Source: Candidatus Heimdallarchaeota archaeon
Lineage (GTDB): Archaea; Asgardarchaeota; Heimdallarchaeia; Heimdallarchaeales; Kariarchaeaceae
DNA length: 7,983 nucleotides
Direction of reading: 5' to 3'
NCBI GenBank assembly: GCA_027016475.1
Contig: JALUTL010000386.1
Span: 1 to 7,983, forward strand
Part shown: piece by piece, positions 1-5,253 of the stretch
How the letters are laid out: every line of letters begins with the position of its first letter
Numbering within the stretch: the stretch's first letter is position 1
Made by a program: the position numbers and the translations under genes
Notes under the pieces: generated by a model
What the model saw: the letters and a program-made list of their open reading frames with translations, nothing else
Database searches by the model: none
What the model was told of the DNA's origin: nothing

Positions 1-195
1 GCCTACCAGTCTGCCATTTGCCAAATCCTTGTCAAGTGCTTCGAGCAAATCATCAGTGTAGGAGATGATTGAAGTCTTGAGTTTTTTGAGAACGTCTTTT
101 CTGAATTGGTAGGGCACTGTCTTGCCAGAGGAAAAGAATTGATCCTGCCGTTGAATCAAGTCATCAACTGTTTCAGCCTGAATGAGCTGTTGCAT
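1..195 (-). CDS. Aldehyde dehydrogenase, N-terminal fragment (class 3-like), cut by window edge
   Basis: Translating the minus strand from ATG at 195 gives 65 open residues to the edge of the window, beginning MQQLIQAETVDDLI. Residues 16-36 carry the signature found near the N-terminus of class-3-type, fatty-aldehyde-like ALDHs: RQ, then FF-SGKT, then a proline/aromatic followed by FR. A helix with KKLK and later EALDKDL follows, as in the family. Family members oxidise aldehydes to acids with NAD(P)+, but the catalytic Cys and Glu and the cofactor-binding core lie outside the window, so substrate and activity cannot be judged. The start fits the family's usual N-terminus. The gene follows the TauE/SafE-like gene on the same strand after 48 nt, which contain a TATA-like box, so it may have its own leaderless transcript. 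Recognition is from motif memory, not a database search. Confidence 0.85.
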   Translation of the reverse strand, partial: MQQLIQAETVDDLIQRQDQFFSSGKTVPYQFRKDVLKKLKTSIISYTDDLLEALDKDLANGRLVG

Positions 196-206
196 AGTTT
201 ATGAAT

Positions 207-220
207 GAATAAATACAATA
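207..220 (-). promoter_or_regulatory. Probable archaeal TATA box for the aldehyde dehydrogenase gene
   Basis: On the minus strand this reads TATTGTATTTATTC, centred about 18-22 nt before the ATG at 195. No convincing Shine-Dalgarno sequence lies before the ATG, which fits a leaderless or nearly leaderless archaeal transcript. Assigned by position and composition only. Confidence 0.4.
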
Positions 221-243
221 AGGGTTTTGTCATTTTTCCAAAA

Positions 244-1071
244 TCATGCCGATGTGCGCATTCCATCAACAAACATGGCAGCAGAGACGAGGAAAAGGAC
301 AATGATGATGATTTTGGTCAATTCTTCGGCATCCATCTTGGATTTTAAACGATCGCCAATGAATGCGCCGATGCCAAATGCAGACATGAGCGTCAAAATC
401 AAGTCAAGGTTGAAGTTACCAGCCAACAGATGAGTTGTCCCGCCAATTGCAGAGGTTATCAGGATCATGAATATTGCGGTACCAGTTGCTATGGAAGGAG
501 GCACTCCGAAAGCCAGTACAAGCAGGGGGGTCTTGATCCATCCACCGCCGACGCCCAACATGCCAGACAGCAAACCTATTATCATACCACCACCCATAAG
601 TGAAGTAAGCGATATTCGATATGAAGCACCTTTTTTCTCCAGTGTCAAAAATGGAGGGATTTCCCCAACTTTTTTCCAGAAAACGCTTTTTCGTGGAAGC
701 AACTGTCTTCGTGATGCCAATTTTTTCATCAGTTCTATAGAGAGAATGAATGCAACAATTGCAAATATTAGCTTAAGGATGCCCTCATTCAATGAAACGG
801 CCAAATTGGCACCAATTACTACACCGATTGCGGTTGGAACCTCAAAAAGGAAGGCCAGGCGGAAATCCACCTCATCCCTACGAATTGCACCTACAGACCC
901 TACAAGAGTTGGAACAGTCAAGCTAATCAATACGGAGCCTACAATGACTGGAAACGGGTAGTCATTCATCAATGCCAACACAGGCACCATAAGCACTCCG
1001 CCGCCCAATCCAGCCATTACGCTGAACAACCCTATAATTACTGCGATAATAGCCACAATTACCAGATTCAC
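244..1071 (-). CDS. TauE/SafE (DUF81) family membrane permease
   Basis: A 275-residue, very hydrophobic protein with about eight predicted membrane segments and the two-fold internal repeat of the TauE/SafE family. Each half carries a glycine-rich motif followed by a Pro: GLGGG at residues 21-25 with P30, and GVGGGW at 173-178 with TP at 181-182. A basic loop (about residues 115-150) joins the halves. Characterised members export or import small sulfur-containing anions such as sulfite, sulfonates or sulfoacetate; the substrate here cannot be told from sequence. The reading frame opens with GTG at 1071, followed directly by membrane segment 1. An in-frame TGA at 1120-1122 limits any extension, and no ATG lies between. 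The gene is 70 nt downstream of the tyrosine phosphatase gene and appears to have its own promoter. Length is normal for the family and no damage is visible. Confidence 0.9.
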   Translation of the reverse strand: MNLVIVAIIAVIIGLFSVMAGLGGGVLMVPVLALMNDYPFPVIVGSVLISLTVPTLVGSVGAIRRDEVDFRLAFLFEVPTAIGVVIGANLAVSLNEGILKLIFAIVAFILSIELMKKLASRRQLLPRKSVFWKKVGEIPPFLTLEKKGASYRISLTSLMGGGMIIGLLSGMLGVGGGWIKTPLLVLAFGVPPSIATGTAIFMILITSAIGGTTHLLAGNFNLDLILTLMSAFGIGAFIGDRLKSKMDAEELTKIIIIVLFLVSAAMFVDGMRTSA

Positions 1072-1088
1072 AATGTTTTTTGGTGTTA

Positions 1089-1094
1089 CTCCTT
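1089..1094 (-). promoter_or_regulatory. Shine-Dalgarno-like AAGGAG, oddly far from the permease start
   Basis: AAGGAG is the strongest ribosome-binding-like sequence seen in the window, but it ends 17 nt before the GTG at 1071, which is too far for a normal site. It sits inside a five-codon reading frame (ATG at 1103 to TAA at 1086). Either the permease starts at an unusual codon nearer the site, such as the ATT just before the GTG, or the match is chance. Confidence 0.3.
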
Positions 1095-1120
1095 CAAAAG
1101 CATAGTGAATGTTTGTCAGT

Positions 1121-1130
1121 CAATAAACTT
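1121..1130 (-). promoter_or_regulatory. TATA-like box upstream of the permease gene
   Basis: The minus strand reads AAGTTTATTG here, about 54 nt before the GTG start. A transcript starting about 26 nt downstream would have a leader of roughly 25-30 nt containing the AAGGAG at 1094-1089. This supports separate transcription of the permease from the upstream phosphatase gene. Composition and position only. Confidence 0.35.
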
Positions 1131-1141
1131 TCTTTGGAGAA

Positions 1142-1597
1142 TCATTGGTCAAGCATTTCCTCTACTATTTTTTCGATACATTTTTTTAGATAGGAAAACA
1201 CTTGGTCATAGTTTCCAATAAAGTAGGGGTCTTCCACGTCAACGTGTTGGTTGAGAACAGAAGAAACAAGACGAATGTTGCTTTCTGGAATTCCCCTGCA
1301 TAGAAGATCGCTCTTATGTTTCATGGTCATGCAAAAATACAGATTGTCGGGATCCAATACGATATCGTCGGCAAAGGTTGGTTTGAAATTGTCAATCAAG
1401 ACATGAGGAACTCCCCTTTCAAGCAAAGCCTCCCTTGTCTTTGGGTGGATGATGGAGTTTTTGTAGAACAGCCCCAACGAGGAAACATCAGCAGTATTCA
1501 CTTTGTGCTTTAGCAGGAGCTCACAAAATGCACTTCGGATAATGTTTCCCGAACAGACAAAAACAATGGACACACCATATATAATGTAAATCTGCAT
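1142..1597 (-). CDS. Low-molecular-weight protein tyrosine phosphatase family protein
   Basis: A 151-residue cytoplasmic protein with the family's catalytic loop near the N-terminus: CSGNIIRS at residues 15-22 fits C-x5-R-S, with nucleophile C15 and phosphate-binding R21. The general-acid motif DPY lies at residues 123-125, the usual spacing. Length matches the family. Members hydrolyse phosphotyrosine or other phosphoesters; relatives have become arsenate reductases, but the closely placed extra cysteines of that branch are not evident here (other Cys are at 25, 89, 100 and 140). The ATG at 1597 overlaps the MFS stop as TAATG, which supports this start and translational coupling. Most family members begin nearer the loop, so GTG at 1573 (codon 9) is an alternative. 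The physiological substrate is unknown; the coupling suggests a link to the transporter. Confidence 0.85.
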   Translation of the reverse strand: MQIYIIYGVSIVFVCSGNIIRSAFCELLLKHKVNTADVSSLGLFYKNSIIHPKTREALLERGVPHVLIDNFKPTFADDIVLDPDNLYFCMTMKHKSDLLCRGIPESNIRLVSSVLNQHVDVEDPYFIGNYDQVFSYLKKCIEKIVEEMLDQ

Positions 1598-2538
1598 TAA
1601 TTAGACTTTTCTTTTTTGCTGAAAAATTGATTGAGGTATACAGCACCAAGCGCCATTTGGAACGCAAGCATAACCAATAAGACAGCTGGAACTACACCGG
1701 AAAAAGCAAGCAGCAGACCAAAAAGAACATTTGCAAGCATCGATGCCAACGCCATAGCAAGATTGTAAATTCCAAAGGCAGTTTCTCGATTGGATACATG
1801 TGAGAATTCTGCAATTATTGCCCGAATTGTTGATTCATGGATGCCCAATATTATCCCATATATTGTCGCAACAAATATTGAAGCAGTGAATGATGATGAC
1901 AGGAACAAAACAAAAGTAGCGGGTGACAGGACAAATACTAGCAATGGAAGCTTGTTTGAAGATGGAAGATGTAGAGATCCGAAAATGAAGGCACTGAAAA
2001 CATGTACAACAAGATAAATGAGAGGCAATTGCCAAACCAAGATATAACTTTGGCTTGCGACAAGAGTTATAGCTATTGGAAAAGTAAGGGCAAAGCTAGA
2101 AGAAATTGTTGCAACAAAAATCCAAAATCCCATGTCAAGCGAATTCTGATGGTTCAAAGCAAGTCTTTCCGAATGTCTGAAATTGAATTCTCCTTTGAAT
2201 GTCCTGACAAGGACGATCTGCATCAGGACTACGAATGCATAGAGAAGCCACATGAATTGAAACCCCGCATAGTAGTCTCCACCCCTGTAAAGGATTACGG
2301 AGAGGAGGAGTGGCCCTAGCATAGCACCAATTTCATCAAAGACCTCGATCATTCCGAAAATTTTGCCTTGGTTATAATCGGCAGAAACTACCGATACGAT
2401 CGAACTTTTAGCAGGAGAACGAATGCCTTTTGCAATCCGTTCAAGAAAAATGAGGAGTATTACAACATTCAGACTGGAAGTTAATCCCATCAAGGGAACT
2501 GAAATGGTTCCAAATACCCACACACAAGAAGGAACCAA
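1597..2538 (-). CDS. MFS transporter, larger C-terminal part of a frameshifted gene
   Basis: This 313-codon frame encodes the last nine or so membrane segments of a major facilitator transporter. It continues, one frame over, the product encoded at 2834-2490. It carries the loop motif RIAKGIRSPAKSSIVS, typical of a prokaryotic drug/metabolite-efflux-like MFS subgroup, and near the second-half loop HESTIRAI followed by RETAFGIYN, also conserved there. Together the two parts span about 412 codons, the normal 12-segment size. The nominal start at 2538 (TTG) falls in the middle of the protein, with no ribosome-binding or promoter signal and an incomplete fold, so it is not credited as a true start. 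The stop overlaps the phosphatase ATG by one base. Substrate cannot be inferred. The frame break lies at about 2510-2526 and may be a sequencing indel or real decay. Confidence 0.75.
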   Translation of the reverse strand: MVPSCVWVFGTISVPLMGLTSSLNVVILLIFLERIAKGIRSPAKSSIVSVVSADYNQGKIFGMIEVFDEIGAMLGPLLLSVILYRGGDYYAGFQFMWLLYAFVVLMQIVLVRTFKGEFNFRHSERLALNHQNSLDMGFWIFVATISSSFALTFPIAITLVASQSYILVWQLPLIYLVVHVFSAFIFGSLHLPSSNKLPLLVFVLSPATFVLFLSSSFTASIFVATIYGIILGIHESTIRAIIAEFSHVSNRETAFGIYNLAMALASMLANVLFGLLLAFSGVVPAVLLVMLAFQMALGAVYLNQFFSKKEKSN

Positions 2539-2834
2539 TAGATTTTGTATCTGTCAGCGGCCTTTCCTGCCACAAATCTGGTCAAATAACCAACAAATTC
2601 AGCAACTCCCACCACCAATCCGACTTGAAATGCAGTCATTCCCAATGATTGGAGAAAATTCGGGGCAATCGATCGGTTTCCTTCATAGATTATGTCAGCA
2701 ACCAATGAGTTCATACCAAAAAGGACAATAATAACCCATGAGGACAATTTTTTTTCATTTGTTGACGCCGGAGTTGAATGAAATTTTAGTACCTGGTTAA
2801 TGTCAATCAGAACCTTCTGCCTTTTTGATTTCAA
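2490..2834 (-). CDS. MFS transporter, N-terminal part of a frameshifted gene
   Basis: This frame encodes the first two to three membrane segments of the MFS protein continued at 2538-1597. Recognisable features are ADIIYEGNRSIAP after segment 1 (the subgroup usually has a similar EG-R-I sequence) and motif A as GKAADRYKIYW before segment 3. Past FLLVCGY the frame loses family character and stops at 2490. The start is uncertain. TTG at 2834 would overlap the upstream gene by 32 nt and add a polar, family-untypical tail; TTG at 2747 gives a short N-terminus. An ATG at 2758 sits about 27 nt below a TATA-like box but is out of frame by one base, across a run of eight A. Fragment identity is secure; start and integrity are not. 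Confidence 0.7.
   Translation of the reverse strand: MKSKRQKVLIDINQVLKFHSTPASTNEKKLSSWVIIVLFGMNSLVADIIYEGNRSIAPNFLQSLGMTAFQVGLVVGVAEFVGYLTRFVAGKAADRYKIYWFLLVCGYLEPFQFP
2510..2526 (-). other. Frameshift junction in the MFS transporter gene
   Basis: The MFS product is readable in one frame down to the GY encoded at 2519-2514 and in the minus-one frame from about VFGTISVP. Restoring a single frame needs one extra base or two fewer. On the minus strand the zone holds a TGTGTGTG repeat (2526-2519) and a TTT run (2514-2512), both common indel sites. No classic X-XXY-YYZ slippery heptamer was seen, so programmed frameshifting is not favoured. Confidence 0.75.
2781..2789 (-). promoter_or_regulatory. 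TATA-like box before the MFS gene
   Basis: The minus strand reads CTAAAATTT here, about 27 nt before the ATG at 2758 and just past the upstream stop (2803). The spacing fits a leaderless archaeal promoter, which would give the MFS-phosphatase pair its own transcript. It also argues that translation starts near 2758 and not at the overlapping TTG. Confidence 0.35.
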
Positions 2835-4317
2835 ATTTGCAGACAGCAGACCCAGTACCTTGGCAGGCGATTTCCCTTACTTGTGGTTCCTCACCAATTA
2901 TTACTGCGAGCCTTCCAGTGATGAAACCGACCAAATAGTCGCAGAATGGCATTCCCAAGTTCGGCACCCCCGCAATGGCGCCATAATCACCAATGGACAA
3001 TATGCGCTCGTTAGGGCGTTGCGGGTCAAATTCTGAAAGCTCGACAATTCCCCATTCATTAGCCAAATAGGTTGTGGGATGGGTCATATACTTCAGGAAA
3101 ACCTCAACGCCAATGTTGAAGTCAACTGGAAGTGAAGCCTCAGGGTAATTTCGTTCGACTATATCATAGAGCAGTGCCTTTCCAGATCCAAAAATGCCTA
3201 ATTCCCTTCCTGCCGAGAAAAGTATTGAAGCCAGATAATCATCCATCATTTTGATCGAAAGTACAATTGGTTGTAGAGCGGAAATATGAACCATGTCACC
3301 AACGGAAGGACGCAGACGTTTTCTCATGAAGTAGCTGTTCTCAAGCTTGAAAGTCAATGAATGGATACTTTCATAGAAATTGAGCCGTCTTTCTCGGATT
3401 GCGAGCTTGTCCTCTACTTCAGGTGATCTCCGGATGTTTTGGGGAGAGGGAGGATCGATATGAATTTCAAAGATGCAAGTATTGTTGCCGTTGGCAGCAC
3501 ATGCTATTTCAACACCAACCGTTGCAGTACCCATAAGAGCTTCAGTTACACCTGCGATAGTACCGGCTGTGAAATCACACATGGGTTCTCCTACATTAAT
3601 TCCCATTGAGCCAGATGCCAATCCGCTAATTTCAATTGTAAATTTTTCATCGGACAGATAGATGATTCTCGCACTTTCAGCAATATAGGTTGGAAGAAAT
3701 TCCTTGTCAGAGAAGTACAGCGCAAGTGCTTCAGTAATGAACCTGAGTCGTTTCATGCGTTTTGTGGTCATCCCGAGCCGAGGTTCTAGAATGCTTAAAA
3801 TATGGTGCATCAGACCATACAGCCCCATTTGGTATCCAGCCTGATAGAGAATGCCTGGAACAAGTGGATCAAGGCTATAGAGGGACAGAAGGGTCAATTG
3901 GTATGGTCCCAAATGGATGAAATCTCCAACAGTTTTACGGAGCATTCGCTCTCCAGTCAAGGATTCCCATGAATTGACGGCCAAATGCAGGAGTGACTGC
4001 TTTGATTTTTCCATTCTTTCCTTGTTTGCAACGGCAAGTGAAAGCAAGGTATTCCAAAGGATTTCTCGGACACTGTCATCATCCATGCCCCCTTCAAGAA
4101 CCACCTTTTCATTGATCATCAATGTAGGCAAATGGTGAATGTTGTATCTTTCAGCAACATCTGGATTTTCATCGACGTCAACAGTGTTTACATAGATAAG
4201 TTCACCTATTGCACCTCCAACAACCTCTTTGACGATTGATTCAACAGGTGGGCAATAGATGCAATCCTCGCTGGTAAACATAATGAGTCGAATCATGGGG
4301 TTAGGAGATTTGCTCAC
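2803..4317 (-). CDS. Thioredoxin/glutaredoxin-like domain fused to two V4R domains
   Basis: A 504-residue soluble protein. Residues about 9-92 form a small archaeal thioredoxin-like fold: beta strand IRLIMF, CIYC active site (C19, C22) and cis-proline motif LPT at 63-65. A short helical linker leads to a first V4R (4-vinyl reductase-like) domain at about 125-288; a charged linker leads to a second at about 330-498. The two are clear duplicates: VGDFIHL (130-136) matches VGDMVHI (339-345), and each ends in three cysteines with identical spacing, C247/C273/C281 and C459/C485/C493. V4R domains bind small hydrophobic ligands or metals in bacteriochlorophyll enzymes and aromatic-sensing regulators; the cysteines are plausible metal ligands (inference). 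No DNA-binding domain or signal peptide is seen. GTG at 4317 lies 28 nt below a TATA-like box; ATG at 4296 (codon 8) is possible. A sensor, redox or carrier role is open. Confidence 0.85.
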   Translation of the reverse strand: MSKSPNPMIRLIMFTSEDCIYCPPVESIVKEVVGGAIGELIYVNTVDVDENPDVAERYNIHHLPTLMINEKVVLEGGMDDDSVREILWNTLLSLAVANKERMEKSKQSLLHLAVNSWESLTGERMLRKTVGDFIHLGPYQLTLLSLYSLDPLVPGILYQAGYQMGLYGLMHHILSILEPRLGMTTKRMKRLRFITEALALYFSDKEFLPTYIAESARIIYLSDEKFTIEISGLASGSMGINVGEPMCDFTAGTIAGVTEALMGTATVGVEIACAANGNNTCIFEIHIDPPSPQNIRRSPEVEDKLAIRERRLNFYESIHSLTFKLENSYFMRKRLRPSVGDMVHISALQPIVLSIKMMDDYLASILFSAGRELGIFGSGKALLYDIVERNYPEASLPVDFNIGVEVFLKYMTHPTTYLANEWGIVELSEFDPQRPNERILSIGDYGAIAGVPNLGMPFCDYLVGFITGRLAVIIGEEPQVREIACQGTGSAVCKFEIKKAEGSD

Positions 4318-4319
4318 AG

Positions 4320-4330
4320 GATTCTTAATC
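4320..4330. repeat. Short inverted repeat at the thioredoxin-V4R start
   Basis: GATTCTTAATC is a perfect 4+3+4 inverted repeat between the TATA-like box and the GTG at 4317, where a repressor could block transcription. It is short enough to occur by chance. Confidence 0.25.
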
Positions 4331-4340
4331 TTTTGTAATA

Positions 4341-4348
4341 GATAAATG
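4341..4348 (-). promoter_or_regulatory. TATA-like box for the thioredoxin-V4R gene
   Basis: The minus strand reads CATTTATC, centred 28 nt before the GTG at 4317. This fits a leaderless archaeal transcript and is the main reason for preferring the GTG start over the ATG at codon 8. It faces away from the promoter of the phosphoribosyltransferase gene within the same 132-bp gap. Confidence 0.5.
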
Positions 4349-4417
4349 TATCAGTTTCAGAAAAAATTGGAATGGACCAGTGAAAGAGATTGCAACCAAA
4401 ATGGGGTAAAATGACAC

Positions 4418-4427
4418 AAATTAATAA
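4418..4427 (+). promoter_or_regulatory. TATA-like box for the HTH-phosphoribosyltransferase gene
   Basis: AAATTAATAA is centred about 27 nt before the GTG at 4450, the spacing expected of a leaderless archaeal gene. A weak Shine-Dalgarno-like AGGA (4439-4442) seven bases before the GTG would be used only if transcription began further upstream. Confidence 0.5.
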
Positions 4428-4445
4428 GGATACATCCAAGGATGT
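4428..4445 (+). promoter_or_regulatory. Operator-like GGAT/ATCC/GGAT array
   Basis: Between the TATA-like box and the GTG lie GGAT (4428-4431), ATCC (4434-4437) and GGAT (4440-4443), each starting six bases after the last. The second and third sit in a perfect 6-2-6 inverted repeat, ACATCC-AA-GGATGT (4432-4445). A dimeric protein bound here would cover the transcription start. The helix-turn-helix protein encoded just downstream is the obvious candidate for autoregulation (inference). Confidence 0.45.
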
Positions 4446-4449
4446 TTAA

Positions 4450-5253
4450 GTGAATGCTGAACAGAATACAAAAAAAAAGTTGATGGTCATCAACAAACTC
4501 AGATATCTTGAGCGTCGTTTTGAATCTCAATTGTCCCTGATGGAGGAGATTAACAAAAATATTATGGACAAAATGTCCGGTGCAGATTTGTCAAGGTATT
4601 TGTCAGGAAAAGCCTTGCCATCAGGAGATCGCTTAGAGCAATTGTGGGAATTGTTGTTGTCCGACCATTTTGTGCAGCTCGATTTTCGAGAAATCATAAC
4701 TGAGCATTCACATATCATAAAGATAGACCCGAAGATTCAGATTGATCTGTCCTATCTCCTAAGTGACTCAAGGGCGTTGAGAACAATCTGCGATTTGGCA
4801 CTTTATCGCCGACTTAAGACCATTGATGGACGGCAACTTGTGCTGTCTGAACAACAGATAAGAAAGGTTGTGACATTAGAAGTGGACGGCATACCATTTG
4901 CATCAGCGATAGCATCAACATTGGGTGAACAGGTTGACATGGTATACATCCGTCAAAGTCCAACCTACGACATGCTCAAGGAAACAGAATGGGGGCAATA
5001 CTATTTCACACCAGCTGATGGAAGATTGCAAGGGTTATTTCTTCCAAGGAAGTTCATCAAACGCGGTGAAAGAATCTTGGTAGTGGATGATGTAATTAAC
5101 AGCGGACAAAGCTTACGAGGCATGGTTACTTTGATCAGAAAGCTAGAAGGCATCCCTATTGCGATCTTGGTTCTCTACTCCCATAGAAAGGACTATAAAC
5201 GGCTTGCTGAAGATTACCCGGGGATTGACATCATTGTTCTTTTTGATCAATAG
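4450..5253 (+). CDS. HTH-phosphoribosyltransferase fusion (PRTase-type regulator or purine/pyrimidine salvage enzyme)
   Basis: A 267-residue cytoplasmic protein. The N-terminal 70 or so residues resemble the small helix-turn-helix found before archaeal PRTases, with a probable recognition region DLSRYLSGKALPS at 46-58. A type-I phosphoribosyltransferase domain follows: a substrate/PPi loop near VDGIPFASAIASTL (145-158), a flexible loop around 168-190, and the PRPP-binding motif ILVVDDVINSGQS at 209-221 with acidic pair D213/D214. This architecture is shared by archaeal adenine PRTase-like proteins and by GfcR-type sugar-catabolism regulators, which use the PRTase fold as a sensor. The PRPP motif is intact, so both catalysis and ligand sensing are possible. 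The GTG start matches the promoter spacing; ATG at 4483 (codon 12) is the alternative. The gene is divergent from thioredoxin-V4R and its 3' end overlaps the convergent helical-protein gene by 23 bp. Confidence 0.85.
   Translation: MNAEQNTKKKLMVINKLRYLERRFESQLSLMEEINKNIMDKMSGADLSRYLSGKALPSGDRLEQLWELLLSDHFVQLDFREIITEHSHIIKIDPKIQIDLSYLLSDSRALRTICDLALYRRLKTIDGRQLVLSEQQIRKVVTLEVDGIPFASAIASTLGEQVDMVYIRQSPTYDMLKETEWGQYYFTPADGRLQGLFLPRKFIKRGERILVVDDVINSGQSLRGMVTLIRKLEGIPIAILVLYSHRKDYKRLAEDYPGIDIIVLFDQ

Noticed and set aside
467..961. Plus-strand open frame of 164 codons opposite the permease gene
   Set aside because: It lies entirely antisense to a clear TauE/SafE gene, its product is proline/serine-rich with no family character, and no promoter was seen.
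1142..1597. Arsenate reductase (ArsC, thioredoxin-linked) identity for the phosphatase-like gene
   Set aside because: The C-x5-R-S loop and DPY acid fit LMW phosphatases, but the additional closely spaced redox cysteines of arsenate reductases are not apparent.
2002..2319. Plus-strand 105-codon frame opposite the MFS gene
   Set aside because: Antisense shadow of a recognisable transporter frame; the product is low-complexity and lysine/serine-rich with no motif.
2510..2540. Programmed minus-one ribosomal frameshift in the MFS gene
   Set aside because: No slippery heptamer or convincing downstream structure was seen; simple indels in a TG repeat or T run explain the break.
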